64,000 nt of DNA. Origin: Parasedimentitalea denitrificans (GTDB taxonomy: Bacteria > Pseudomonadota > Alphaproteobacteria > Rhodobacterales > Rhodobacteraceae). Made by a program: the position numbers and the translations under genes. The stretch spans positions 124,001-188,000 of the forward strand of contig NZ_QHLQ01000001.1 in NCBI RefSeq assembly GCF_011813015.1, given 5' to 3'. How positions within the stretch are numbered: the first letter of the stretch is position 1; the number at the start of each line of letters is the position of its first letter. Under the pieces are notes generated by a model. It made no database searches and had not been told where the DNA came from. It saw only the letters and a program-made list of their open reading frames with translations. This document shows positions 1-8,871 of this stretch, piece by piece.

Positions 1-392
1 TCGGCACCCTCAGTATCGGTGAACACAAATTGCGCGCCAGCATCCCCGGCACGGCTGGCCAGTGCGTCACGTTTGAACAGCTTAAACAACGGCACAGAAA
101 TCGCGCCGACTTTCCAGACTGCCAAATGCGCAGCAACGCACCACGGCGACTGACCCAGCAAAACGCCAACCCGATCACCCGTCTGAATGCGGGTGCCTAG
201 GTAGCGCGCCAGCCCATCCACCATACCGACGAGGTCACCGTAGCTGACATCCCCCCGGTCAGGACCAGTCAGGTCGATAATTGCCAGCTGTTCCTTAGGA
301 TGATCCAACGCCTGAGCAGCCATGTTCAACTGCTCAGGCAGATCCCAGCTTCCGTCACACCGTAGCCCTGGAGCAGTGCGTCTATCACTCAT
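1..392 (-). CDS. AMP-binding acyl-CoA ligase, N-terminal part (runs off the window)
   Basis: The reverse strand reads 130 codons from an ATG at 392 to the window edge without a stop. The protein begins MSDRRTAPGL and contains QLAIIDLTGPDRGDVSYGDL and GDRVGVLLGQSPWCVAAHLA, then VGAISVPLFKLF. This is the usual N-terminal layout of acetyl/acyl-CoA synthetases of the ANL superfamily, which activate a carboxylic acid with ATP and join it to CoA. The AMP-binding and C-terminal lid motifs lie outside the window, so the substrate cannot be read. It follows the ivd and LprI-like genes on the same strand, which suggests a role in branched-chain or fatty acyl catabolism (inference). Confidence 0.85.
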   Translation of the reverse strand, partial: MSDRRTAPGLRCDGSWDLPEQLNMAAQALDHPKEQLAIIDLTGPDRGDVSYGDLVGMVDGLARYLGTRIQTGDRVGVLLGQSPWCVAAHLAVWKVGAISVPLFKLFKRDALASRAGDAGAQFVFTDTEGA

Positions 393-445
393 TATTCACG
401 CCCCCTCGGGATCAACATCTGGTTTTCACAGCAACACCTGCAAGG

Positions 446-943
446 CTATTCGCCTGACCACGTCTGCAGCAGATAGATCGACTGGAACGCGGTCAACCGG
501 AGCAAACAGGACAAAACCGCCGGCCCACCGCCGCTGCCACCACCCCACTGCGACTGCTCAAAGTCACAGGTTGCGTCACGATAAGCGATCCAGGACCGCT
601 GCATATCCCGCAATGCTGGCACCATACGGGGCGCAGAAGACTGCATACTGTCCAGCTCGGCATCCTGCGGTTTGTAGGCGTCTTTCAGCAGCTTATAGGT
701 CTGGTTCAACTGCCCATCCCAATACACCCGCTCCTTATCGATACACTCCATCATTCCAATGGTTGTGAACCCTTCCTCAGAGTTCTCCATACAAGCGTTG
801 GCTGACATCCCGATGCACTGCCTGCGATCATCGATCGTGTCTGCCTGCATTGCGCAGGTGTTTGTAGCCTCATCCGAATAGACCACTTCCTGTGCCGAAA
901 CAGGGCTTCCCAAGAGTAGAGCTATAGCAAGTATTTTTTTCAA
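446..943 (-). CDS. secreted LprI-like (DUF1311) protein
   Basis: This is a 165-residue protein with a signal peptide ([18 protein letters not shown], cleavage probably after SAQ). The mature part carries several cysteines and a C-terminal [12 protein letters not shown] stretch typical of the lysozyme-inhibitor LprI/DUF1311 family. That family is periplasmic, and some members inhibit lysozyme. The start is TTG at 943, overlapping the ivd stop as TTGA, so translation is probably coupled to ivd. No in-frame ATG lies just upstream. Its place between ivd and an acyl-CoA ligase is odd for an envelope protein, and its role there is unknown. Confidence 0.75.
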   Translation of the reverse strand: MKKILAIALLLGSPVSAQEVVYSDEATNTCAMQADTIDDRRQCIGMSANACMENSEEGFTTIGMMECIDKERVYWDGQLNQTYKLLKDAYKPQDAELDSMQSSAPRMVPALRDMQRSWIAYRDATCDFEQSQWGGGSGGGPAVLSCLLRLTAFQSIYLLQTWSGE

Positions 944-2103
944 TTCATTGCCCCCATTAATTCACGACCAATAAGCATACGACGAATTTCTGAAGTCCCG
1001 GCGCCGATTTCCATCAGCTTGGCATCGCGGAATATGCGACCCACCGGGTTGTCCGACAAATAACCAGCGCCACCCAGCGCCTGTACGGCCTGATGAGCCT
1101 GTACCATCGCCTGTTCGGATGCATACAGACAACAAGCCGCCGCATCCTGACGGGTAACAGTACCCCGGTCACAGGCCTTGGCAACCTCATAGACATAGGC
1201 ACGCGCCGAGTTCATGGCAGTGTACATGTCGGCAATCTTGCCCTGCATCAGCTGAAATGAACCAATGGGTTTTCCGAATTGCTTACGCTCGGCCAGATAA
1301 GGCATCATCTCATCCATGCAAGACGCCATGATTCCGGTGCCAATGCCGGCCAGAACAACGCGCTCATAGTCAAGGCCAGACATAAGAACCGCAACACCGC
1401 GACCCTCTTCGCCCAGCACATTCTCGAACGGCACTTCTACATCGTCAAAGATCAACTCGGCAGTGTTTGACCCGCGCATCCCTAGCTTGTCGAAATGCGG
1501 CGAGGTAGAGAATCCCTTCATCTCTTTCTCAACGATAAAGGCGGTGATCCCTTTGGACCCAGCATCCGGATCGGTCTTGGCATAAACAACCAGAGTGTCG
1601 GCATCCGGACCATTGGTAATCCAGTATTTATTGCCATTCAGTCGGTAATGATCGTTGCGCTTCTCCGCACGCAGAGACATTGAAACAACGTCTGACCCAG
1701 CCCCGGCCTCGGACATGGCCAGGGCACCGACATGCTCGCCAGACACCAAACCCGGCAGATACTTCGCCTTTTGCTCTGGCGTGCCGTTCAATTTGATCTG
1801 ATTAACGCAAAGGTTCGAGTGCGCGCCGTACGATAGCGACACTGAAGCACTGGCGCGGGCGATCTCTTCAACGGCAATGGTATGTGCCAGATAGGACATG
1901 CCTGCCCCACCGAATTCCTCAGGAACCGTGACGCCCAGCAGCCCCAGCTCTCCCATCTCTTTCCACAACTCGGCAGGGAACTCATTGTTCTGGTCAACCT
2001 GCTGCGCCATCGGCCGAACCCGATCCTGCGCCCAGCGGTGCACCATGTCGCGCAGGGCATTCACGTCGTCACCTAGATCGAATTGCATGCTGGCATTGAA
2101 CAT
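940..2103 (-). CDS. ivd: isovaleryl-CoA dehydrogenase
   Basis: This FAD-dependent acyl-CoA dehydrogenase of 387 residues oxidises isovaleryl-CoA to 3-methylcrotonyl-CoA in leucine breakdown and passes electrons to ETF. The FAD and substrate motifs [12 protein letters not shown] (about 128-139) and [10 protein letters not shown] (161-170) are present. The choice of isovaleryl-CoA dehydrogenase over other family members rests on the catalytic base. Glu247 lies in [11 protein letters not shown], the IVD position, while the medium-chain enzyme's glutamate position in the C-terminal AGTSEIRR motif is Ala369. The ATG at 2103 has a GGGAGG ribosome site. The gene leads a minus-strand operon with the LprI-like gene and an acyl-CoA ligase. 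Confidence 0.95.
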   Translation of the reverse strand: MFNASMQFDLGDDVNALRDMVHRWAQDRVRPMAQQVDQNNEFPAELWKEMGELGLLGVTVPEEFGGAGMSYLAHTIAVEEIARASASVSLSYGAHSNLCVNQIKLNGTPEQKAKYLPGLVSGEHVGALAMSEAGAGSDVVSMSLRAEKRNDHYRLNGNKYWITNGPDADTLVVYAKTDPDAGSKGITAFIVEKEMKGFSTSPHFDKLGMRGSNTAELIFDDVEVPFENVLGEEGRGVAVLMSGLDYERVVLAGIGTGIMASCMDEMMPYLAERKQFGKPIGSFQLMQGKIADMYTAMNSARAYVYEVAKACDRGTVTRQDAAACCLYASEQAMVQAHQAVQALGGAGYLSDNPVGRIFRDAKLMEIGAGTSEIRRMLIGRELMGAMN

Positions 2104-2132
2104 CGCAGGCTCCCTCCCAAGGGTAGTCTTAA

Positions 2133-2153
2133 ATTATATGAACAGTCGTTCAT
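2133..2153 (-). promoter_or_regulatory. candidate ivd promoter with palindromic operator
   Basis: On the minus strand a perfect TATAAT (2133-2138) lies about 30 bases before the ivd ATG. Directly upstream, in the spacer where a repressor would block RNA polymerase, is a perfect inverted repeat ATGAAC-AGTC-GTTCAT (2138-2153). No good -35 hexamer is visible. The form suits a TetR-type repressor of acyl-CoA catabolism, but no such regulator gene is adjacent, so the assignment is inference. Confidence 0.5.
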
Positions 2154-2360
2154 TAACTAGAACAGGGTTTGATTCGCGTCAACCACGCTCACCACACCCA
2201 GAGAAATCCTAGGGTGACTGCCATTTTCAGTTAGCATACCTACAATCTGGACGTGCGTGCACATTCAGGCAACGAAAGAGTTACTTGCGTCAGCTTGAGA
2301 AGAATGTCGTAGTCACACTGCGCGTGTTAGATCTTGCCGAACAAAACCGATGTTACGGCA

Positions 2361-3554
2361 TCACTGCCCCTGAAACACCGCGGCAACCTCGGCCCGAATG
2401 ATCCGGGCGATCAGCGCACAGTCTTCTAGGCTGAATGTCAGAGGAACCCGCATATCGACGATGCCCGCAAGGATACGGTCACTTTCTGGCAGGCTTTGCT
2501 TATTGGCGTAGCGCCAACTATCGTAGCGTGAAGTAAAGGCAATCGGCTCGGCTCCTCCGAACCACTTTAGTTCGACCCCGCGTTCGCCACAGCGGCGAAT
2601 GACCTCTTGCACCTTGTCCGACGACCAGTCGAGCAACAGAAACTGGATAGATGAGCCAACATAGGTCTCTGCCTCTGGCCGGTTGATCACCCGCGATCCC
2701 GGAGTGTCACGCAGCCCCTCCTCGACACAGCGATACCGCGCATTCCAGCGCTCGACCTGAGTATCAAGATCGGCCAGTTGAGGCCTCAGGATGGCAGCAC
2801 GCAGATTATCCATTCGCCCCGAAATATTGGGCGTTTCATATTTGATGCGATCAAACACCGACGGATCCGGCGCCGCCAGGTGACGCTCAAACAACATGTA
2901 AGACCCGGACAACATAATGGCCCGCGCAGCGATGTCCTCGTCGTCGGTGATCAGCAAACCGCCCTCACCCGAATTCACGTGCTTATAGGTCTGGCAGGAA
3001 TAACAGCCAACGGCCCCTTGCCGACCGGACGCAACGCCATTCCATGCTGCCCCCATTGTATGGGCGCAATCCTCGATCACGGTAACTCCCGCTTCATCGC
3101 AGATCTTCATCAGGCGATCCATATCACACAGATGGCCGCGCATATGGCTCAGCATCAAGACCTTGGCCTGCCCCGCCTTGGCCGCCAGATCATCCAGATC
3201 AATCACCAGATCTTCGGTTACACCGACAAACACCGGCTCGGCCCCGACCGAGGCAATGGAGCCCGGCACTGGCGCTAGGGTGAACGCATTGGTTAGAACT
3301 TTATCGCCAGACTTAACGCCAACAGCCCGCAACGCCGTGGCCATGGCATATCCGCCTGACGCAACGGCCAGGCAGTATTTGGCCCCCATCTGCGCCGCGA
3401 ACTCCTGCTCTAGCAGCGCGGCTTCGCCCAACTCACCTGCCTCGACGTTATAGCGATGCAAACGCCCGTTGCGCATAACCTCCAACGCCGCTGCAATCGC
3501 GGCGTCTGAAAGTGGCTCTTGCTGGGTGAAACTGCCTGAAAAAATCTCGCTCAT
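2361..3554 (-). CDS. DegT/DnrJ/EryC1/StrS-type PLP aminotransferase
   Basis: This 397-residue fold-type I PLP enzyme resembles sugar aminotransferases. It shows the cofactor Asp in VIEDCAHTMGA (Asp162) and the Schiff-base lysine in CQTYKHVNSGEGG (Lys191). SGGYAMATALRAVGV (66-80) is the phosphate-binding segment. Family members transfer an amino group from glutamate to a keto sugar or cyclitol, usually for surface polysaccharides or antibiotics. No sugar biosynthesis genes sit beside it, so the substrate is unknown. The ATG at 3554 lacks a strong ribosome site. The 250 bases downstream, up to the ivd promoter, hold no recognisable gene. Confidence 0.85.
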   Translation of the reverse strand: MSEIFSGSFTQQEPLSDAAIAAALEVMRNGRLHRYNVEAGELGEAALLEQEFAAQMGAKYCLAVASGGYAMATALRAVGVKSGDKVLTNAFTLAPVPGSIASVGAEPVFVGVTEDLVIDLDDLAAKAGQAKVLMLSHMRGHLCDMDRLMKICDEAGVTVIEDCAHTMGAAWNGVASGRQGAVGCYSCQTYKHVNSGEGGLLITDDEDIAARAIMLSGSYMLFERHLAAPDPSVFDRIKYETPNISGRMDNLRAAILRPQLADLDTQVERWNARYRCVEEGLRDTPGSRVINRPEAETYVGSSIQFLLLDWSSDKVQEVIRRCGERGVELKWFGGAEPIAFTSRYDSWRYANKQSLPESDRILAGIVDMRVPLTFSLEDCALIARIIRAEVAAVFQGQ

Positions 3555-3632
3555 TCAATGTTTCTGAGCCGCCTTTGGGGGATGGTCAAGAGGTGACACC
3601 GCCAAAACCATCACAACTTTACCGGCAAGCGA

Positions 3633-4295
3633 TCACCCAATCAGCCGTTCCACCATTTCTGGCAGTTCTTTAAAATCATGCAACAAGCCTTCGGGTTTCA
3701 GCGCCGCCATATCCTCGCCCGATGGACCGAATGTTACCAGCACTGATGGAACCCCCGCCGCAGCCGATGTGTTGCGGTCGGTATCACTATCGCCGATCAG
3801 AATTGTCTTTGCCGGATCACCACCAGCCCGCCGTGCGGCCTCACGCAGGGGCTCTGGATCAGGCTTGCGAACGGGCAATGTATCTGCTCCAACCAGCGAG
3901 GAAAACGCATCGCGCACACCGAGCTGAGCCAGCAACAAATCGGCTAGCCCCTCAGGCTTATTTGTACAGATTCCAACGCCATAGCCAGCACTTCTCAACA
4001 CTTCGACTGCATCCATTGCACCTGGATACAACACTGTATGCAGGGCTATCGACTCTCTGTATGCATCCAGAAGTACAGGGTAATATTCATCCACTGTCGC
4101 CACATCGAAGCACTGCGCCCGCTCTAGACCTCGGGTCAGCATCATCCGACCACCACGCAGCGCAACTGCGGCATCTTCGGGCCGATTCAGAACATCCCCT
4201 AACCCCATTTGCCGAAAACACGTATTGGCCGCGGCGAGCAAATCCCCTGACGTATCAGCCAAGGTCCCGTCCAGATCAAAAATTACCGTTCGCAT
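3633..4295 (-). CDS. gph: phosphoglycolate phosphatase (HAD family)
   Basis: The 220-residue HAD hydrolase starts MRTVIFDLDGTLADTSGD, with the nucleophile Asp7 and acid/base Asp9. The later motifs GICTNKPEGLA (conserved motif II) and VRKPDPEPL and LIGDSDTDRNTS (motifs III and IV) follow in order. The family removes phosphate from 2-phosphoglycolate. A longer reading from 4466 is possible but would add 57 residues of unrelated composition and overlap the glmU start. The ATG at 4295 has AAAGGGGCGAG upstream and begins exactly at the HAD motif. It is divergent from glmU. Confidence 0.88.
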   Translation of the reverse strand: MRTVIFDLDGTLADTSGDLLAAANTCFRQMGLGDVLNRPEDAAVALRGGRMMLTRGLERAQCFDVATVDEYYPVLLDAYRESIALHTVLYPGAMDAVEVLRSAGYGVGICTNKPEGLADLLLAQLGVRDAFSSLVGADTLPVRKPDPEPLREAARRAGGDPAKTILIGDSDTDRNTSAAAGVPSVLVTFGPSGEDMAALKPEGLLHDFKELPEMVERLIG

Positions 4296-4425
4296 TCTCG
4301 CCCCTTTCGGCGTATTTCCGCCATATGATATTGCAAGCCGCAACCTTGTTTGATGTGCAGATAGCTTGTACCCCGCCCCGTAGCAGATAAAACGGGTTAA
4401 ACATGAAATTAAAGAGAAAAGCCAT

Positions 4426-5781
4426 ATGAGCACCGCCCTGATTATCCTGGCCGCAGGCAAAGGCACCCGGATGAATTCTGATCTGCCAAAGGTCCTGCAT
4501 CCAATCGCCCAAGCGCCAATGTTGGCCCATGCTATGCAGGCTGGTAGCGCGCTGAACCCGGACCAGACAGTTATCGTCGCCGGTCACGAGGCTGAGGCCG
4601 TCACCGCAGCTGTGGCTGATATTGACGAAACCGCGCAGGTGGTGCTGCAGACAGAGCAACTGGGCACTGCCCATGCAGTTGATCAGGCCCGAGCAGCACT
4701 AGATGGTTTTCAGGGCGATGTTGTGGTGCTGTATGGCGACACCCCTTTTCTGCAACCCGACACCTTGGAACGTATGATCGCAGCCCGCGCAAAGGCAGAT
4801 CTGGTAATCCTCGGCTTTCAGGCCGCTGATCCTGCCCGCTATGGACGCTTGGTCATGGATGGCGACAATCTGGAACGCATCGTTGAATACAAAGATGCCA
4901 GCGAAGCTGAACGCGCCATATCCTTCTGCAATTCGGGTCTTATGGCCTGCGACGCCGAGCTTTTGTTCGACCTGATTAGCAAGGTCGGCAACGAAAACGC
5001 ATCCGGCGAGTATTATCTGACCGATGTGGTCGAGCTGGCCCGCGCTCAAGGGCGCAGCGTTACCGCTGTGGCCTGCGACGAAGAGGAAACTCTGGGCGTG
5101 AACTCGCGTGCCGATCTGGCCCGTGCTGACGCAGTTTTCCAATCCCGCGCCCGTGCTGAATTGCTGGATCTGGGTGTCACCTTGATGGCCCCAGAAACGG
5201 TCTATCTGTCGCTGGACACCTTTATTGGTCGCGACACGGTCATCGAACCCAACGTGGTCTTTGGCCCCGGTGTGACCGTGGAAAGCGGTGCCTTGATCCG
5301 GGCCTTTTCACACCTCGAAGGCTGCCACGTTAGCCGTGGTGCAAAGGTTGGCCCCTATGCCCGCCTGCGCCCCGGCGCAGAACTGTCCGAAGACACCCAC
5401 GTGGGCAACTTTGTCGAAATCAAGAACGCCGAAATCGCCGAAGGTGCCAAGGTCAACCACCTTAGCTACATCGGCGATGCTTCGGTCGGCAAAAAGACCA
5501 ACATTGGCGCTGGCACCATCACCTGCAACTACGACGGGGTGATGAAGCATCAGACCGAAATTGGCGCCAATGCATTTATCGGGTCGAACACCCTACTGGT
5601 CGCCCCAGTGAAAGTTGGCGACGAGGCCATGACGGCAACAGGCACGGTCATTACCAAAGATGTTGAGGATGGCGCCTTGGCCATCGCACGCACAGCACAA
5701 ACCAACAAGCCAGGCCGGGCGCAAAAACTGATGGATATTCTGCGCGCCAAAAAGGCCCGCCGCGACGGAGGTAAAGGCTGA
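4426..5781 (+). CDS. glmU: bifunctional UDP-GlcNAc pyrophosphorylase / GlcN-1-P acetyltransferase
   Basis: The 451-residue protein has an N-terminal uridyltransferase domain with LAAGKGTRMNSDLPKVLH (8-25), Lys22 and the metal Asp105 in LYGDTPFL. From about residue 250 it has a left-handed beta-helix acetyltransferase domain of hexapeptide repeats. The probable catalytic histidine is His345 in NHLSYIGD, and TNIGAGTITCNYDG is the acetyl-CoA site region. It makes UDP-N-acetylglucosamine for peptidoglycan and lipopolysaccharide in the cytoplasm. The length is normal for the family. Its stop overlaps the glmS start by one base (TGATG), so the two are co-translated. Confidence 0.97.
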   Translation: MSTALIILAAGKGTRMNSDLPKVLHPIAQAPMLAHAMQAGSALNPDQTVIVAGHEAEAVTAAVADIDETAQVVLQTEQLGTAHAVDQARAALDGFQGDVVVLYGDTPFLQPDTLERMIAARAKADLVILGFQAADPARYGRLVMDGDNLERIVEYKDASEAERAISFCNSGLMACDAELLFDLISKVGNENASGEYYLTDVVELARAQGRSVTAVACDEEETLGVNSRADLARADAVFQSRARAELLDLGVTLMAPETVYLSLDTFIGRDTVIEPNVVFGPGVTVESGALIRAFSHLEGCHVSRGAKVGPYARLRPGAELSEDTHVGNFVEIKNAEIAEGAKVNHLSYIGDASVGKKTNIGAGTITCNYDGVMKHQTEIGANAFIGSNTLLVAPVKVGDEAMTATGTVITKDVEDGALAIARTAQTNKPGRAQKLMDILRAKKARRDGGKG

Positions 5782-7589
5782 TGTGTGGAATTGTTGGAAT
5801 ACTAGGTAGCCATGAAGTTGCGCCAATTCTGGTCGAGGCTCTGAAACGTCTGGAATACCGAGGCTATGACAGCGCAGGCATTGCAACCATCAATGACAAG
5901 GTGCTGGACCGCCGCCGTGCCGTAGGCAAGCTGGTGAATCTAAGCGATCTACTGGTACACGAACCGCTGGCCGGCAAATCAGGTATCGGACACACCCGTT
6001 GGGCCACCCATGGTGCGCCAACAACCAGCAACGCGCATCCTCACATGGCTGGCACTGTCTCGGTTGTTCACAACGGCATCATCGAAAACTTCAAGGAATT
6101 GCGCGAAGAGCTTGCCTCGCACGGCATGTCCTTTGAAACAGAAACCGACACTGAAACCGTCGCGCTGCTGTGCCAGCACTACAAAAACGAGGGTCACGCA
6201 TCGGCCGAGGCCGCGCGTAAAACCGTAGAGCGTCTGGATGGCGCCTTTGCACTGGCCTTTTTGTTCGACGGCGAAGAGGATCTAATGATTGCAGCCCGCA
6301 AGGGCTCTCCCCTAGCGATCGGCCACGGCGAAGGTGAAATGTACGTGGGGTCCGATGCTTTTGCACTGGCACCCCTAACTGATCAGATCACTTACCTTGA
6401 GGAAGGCGATTTTGCCATTCTGACCCGCACTAGCCTGCAAATCTGGGACAGCAACGGCAACCAGATCAATCGCGAGAAACGCCAGATCCAACTGGACGCA
6501 ACCCGCGTGGACAAAGACGGCCATAAGCATTTCATGGCCAAGGAAATCGCCGAACAACCGGTGGCCATCGACCGCACGCTACACGCCTACCTGTCGGAAA
6601 CTGACGACATCACCCTGCCGGATGAGCTGGACTTTACCAAGATCGATCGCGTTACCATGGTGGCCTGCGGCACGGGTCATTATGCCTGTTTGGTGGGGAA
6701 ATATTGGTTTGAACAGATCGCCAAGATGCCAGTCGAAGTCGATGTTGCATCTGAGTTCAGGTACCGCGAACCGCCAGTGTCGGATCGCACACTGGCCTTG
6801 TTTGCCAGCCAATCCGGTGAAACCGCTGACACACTGGCCGCCCTGCGTTACATGAGTGGTAAGGCGGATCAGATTGTTGGCTTGGTGAACGTCTCCGAAA
6901 GCTCGATTGCACGCGAAAGTGACGTTATCCTACCCTTGTATGCCGGCCCCGAAATCTCGGTTGCCTCGACCAAAGCGTTCACGTGCCAGTTGACGATCCT
7001 GTTGATCATGGCGCTAAAGGCCGCTCAGCAGCGTGGTATCCCATTGCCCGAAGGAATGCCGAGCGATCTGCGCGCCATTCCGGGGCTGATCCATCAGTCA
7101 TTGATGCTCGAAGAGCAAATCACGGCATCCTCTCGTGGGCTTGCGACGGCAAGAGACATTATCTTTCTGGGTCGCGGCCAGCTTTACCCCCTGGCACTCG
7201 AAGGTGCACTAAAGCTGAAAGAGCTTAGCTACATCCATGCTGAAGGATACGCGAGCGGTGAGTTGAAACATGGGCCGATTGCGCTGATCGAAGACACTGT
7301 GCCAGTGATCGTGCTGGCCCCGCGTGACGCACTGTTTGAGAAGACCATCTCTAACATGCAGGAGGTCATGGCGCGCGGTGGCCGTGTTGTACTGATAACG
7401 GACGCAGAAGGCGCAAGAATTGCGGGCGAAGGGACATCCGAAGTCATAACCATGCCACAAGTCCCAAATGCACTAGCGCCGATTTTATATGCGATCCCAG
7501 CGCAATTAGTGGCCTATCATACAGCGATAGCCAAGGGCACAGATGTGGACCAACCCCGTAATCTGGCCAAATCGGTGACAGTAGAATGA
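5781..7589 (+). CDS. glmS: glutamine-fructose-6-phosphate aminotransferase (isomerizing)
   Basis: The 602-residue enzyme opens MCGIVGILGSHEVAPILVE, so Cys2 becomes the N-terminal nucleophile of the class II glutaminase domain. RRLEYRGYDSAG-type and GIGHTRWATHG motifs follow. Two SIS sugar-binding domains occupy roughly 285-600, including CGTGHYACLVGKYW, SQSGETADT and SVASTKAFTCQL. The C-terminus LAKSVTVE is conserved. It converts fructose-6-phosphate and glutamine to glucosamine-6-phosphate, the first step toward GlcNAc and upstream of GlmU. No glmS ribozyme-like leader is visible; control probably lies at the shared promoter before glmU. Confidence 0.97.
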   Translation: MCGIVGILGSHEVAPILVEALKRLEYRGYDSAGIATINDKVLDRRRAVGKLVNLSDLLVHEPLAGKSGIGHTRWATHGAPTTSNAHPHMAGTVSVVHNGIIENFKELREELASHGMSFETETDTETVALLCQHYKNEGHASAEAARKTVERLDGAFALAFLFDGEEDLMIAARKGSPLAIGHGEGEMYVGSDAFALAPLTDQITYLEEGDFAILTRTSLQIWDSNGNQINREKRQIQLDATRVDKDGHKHFMAKEIAEQPVAIDRTLHAYLSETDDITLPDELDFTKIDRVTMVACGTGHYACLVGKYWFEQIAKMPVEVDVASEFRYREPPVSDRTLALFASQSGETADTLAALRYMSGKADQIVGLVNVSESSIARESDVILPLYAGPEISVASTKAFTCQLTILLIMALKAAQQRGIPLPEGMPSDLRAIPGLIHQSLMLEEQITASSRGLATARDIIFLGRGQLYPLALEGALKLKELSYIHAEGYASGELKHGPIALIEDTVPVIVLAPRDALFEKTISNMQEVMARGGRVVLITDAEGARIAGEGTSEVITMPQVPNALAPILYAIPAQLVAYHTAIAKGTDVDQPRNLAKSVTVE

Positions 7590-8269
7590 GCGACACACAC
7601 TTCCTATTCCTTGAACAATTGCGCGCCTTGGCCAATGCTGAACGCGCAGCCGGCATGGCCAGCTATCACAAGGTCAAACGTGAATATCTGGGCCTGACCA
7701 ATCCGCAGGTCAACGACCTGACCAAGGAATGGCGCAAAGAGATGACAGTCGACGAGCGCGTCGAAGTGGCCGATGGCCTGTGGCAGACTGATATATTCGA
7801 AGCACGACTAGCAGCCACCAAACTGCTAACACAGGCCCGCATCCGGCCCGATGATGCGGTGTGGGATCTTTTGCAAAGCTGGGTTCCTGATTTTGACAGC
7901 TGGGCACTGGCAGATCACGCCTGTTCGGCGATCCAGAAACGTCTAGTGGCCGACCCAACGCGGCTGGACGCGGTTGAAACCTGGACCACATCCGAAAACC
8001 TGTGGACCCGGCGGGCAGCTTTGGTAGCCACCCTTCCCTGGACCAAGCAGAACAATCCAAAACAAGAAGAGCTAGAGTGTCGCGAGCGTATTCTGAGGTG
8101 GGCTGCGACCTATGCGCAGGACCAGAAATGGTTCATCCAGAAATCCGTAGCCTGGTGGCTGCGCGATCTGTCCAAACACGATGCGCAGCGCGTGCATGAC
8201 TTTCTGGCGGTAAATGGCGAGCACTTGAAGAACTTTGCCCGCAAGGAAGCCCTCAAATATCTGAAGTGA
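7586..8269 (+). CDS. AlkD-like DNA alkylation repair protein
   Basis: This 227-residue all-helical protein is of the DNA alkylation repair (HEAT-like) family. The AlkD active-site pattern is present: Trp106 and Asp110 in DSWALADHAC, arginines 142-143 in WTRRAALVATLPW, and tryptophans 190-191 in FIQKSVAWWLRDL. AlkD enzymes excise bulky or cationic alkylated purines without flipping the base. The ATG overlaps the glmS stop (ATGA), so it is the third gene of the glmU-glmS operon. The link between amino-sugar synthesis and repair is not obvious. A hairpin terminator follows. Confidence 0.88.
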   Translation: MSDTHFLFLEQLRALANAERAAGMASYHKVKREYLGLTNPQVNDLTKEWRKEMTVDERVEVADGLWQTDIFEARLAATKLLTQARIRPDDAVWDLLQSWVPDFDSWALADHACSAIQKRLVADPTRLDAVETWTTSENLWTRRAALVATLPWTKQNNPKQEELECRERILRWAATYAQDQKWFIQKSVAWWLRDLSKHDAQRVHDFLAVNGEHLKNFARKEALKYLK

Positions 8270-8293
8270 ACGTTGTTTCACAAAGACTGAAAC

Positions 8294-8328
8294 CAATGCG
8301 CCCATCCCTATCTCGGGTGGGCGCATTG
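8294..8328. terminator. hairpin between convergent genes
   Basis: A perfect 11-base-pair stem (CAATGCGCCCA with TGGGCGCATTG) encloses a 13-base loop 24 bases after the AlkD-like stop and before the end of the convergent lipoprotein gene. There is no clean T-run on either side, so it may be a weak or bidirectional terminator. Confidence 0.6.
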
Positions 8329-8360
8329 AAAGTTGGTTGTCGCCTCGGCGGTGTTGCCCC

Positions 8361-8780
8361 TTAGGACGCAGCGGATACTTTTAACTCGACCAATTCAGTC
8401 AGCGGCGCGCCAAGTGCGCGCATAGCATCAATGGATAACCGACTGCCCGCACTGGCCTCGCCAGCGATTGGGCGCAGTGTCAAAGTCACATTGCCCCCCG
8501 TCGCACTGCGCACCCGCGCCATCTGCTCAGTTGTCACCAACGGCGTCTCCATCCACAATCCGGGCACTGTCGGATCGCCTAACCCGGCAATCGTGGTGGC
8601 AGATCCAGAAAACATCACATCAGGAGTAACCTCTGGCACCGCCTCAACAGGATCCAATGCAACCGCTTCGACTTCCTCGGCAGGTGGGATGACCGGATTA
8701 TCATCCGAGAAACGATCTGGGATCAGGTTACAGGCTGACAACAGCGACACAGCGGGGAGAGAAAGAATAAATAAGCGCAT
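8361..8780 (-). CDS. small lipoprotein, function unknown
   Basis: This 139-residue protein begins MRLFILSLPAVSLLSACNLIPDRF. The lipobox LSAC makes Cys17 the likely lipidated residue, and Asn-Leu after it gives no strong inner-membrane retention signal. An acidic Pro/Glu/Val-rich linker (about 30-55) precedes a compact C-terminal part, VPGLWMETPLVTTEQMARVR to ELKVSAAS. It is probably anchored in the outer membrane. I do not recognise a catalytic motif. It is divergent from moaA with about 90 bases between them. Confidence 0.7.
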   Translation of the reverse strand: MRLFILSLPAVSLLSACNLIPDRFSDDNPVIPPAEEVEAVALDPVEAVPEVTPDVMFSGSATTIAGLGDPTVPGLWMETPLVTTEQMARVRSATGGNVTLTLRPIAGEASAGSRLSIDAMRALGAPLTELVELKVSAAS

Positions 8781-8871
8781 AGGCAGACACTAGCCCCACA
8801 AATCATGCTTTGCCAACCACTTCTCCCACAATAGGCTTGCCGCAGGCTAAACCCCGCCTTACCTAGGTTCT

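Noticed and set aside
4296..4466. 57-codon N-terminal extension of gph
   Set aside because: It overlaps the glmU start on the opposite strand, has no ribosome site, and the HAD motif begins exactly at the internal ATG at 4295.
5600..5781. Possible glmS ribozyme before glmS
   Set aside because: glmS overlaps glmU by one base, so there is no leader; this ribozyme is a Gram-positive feature.
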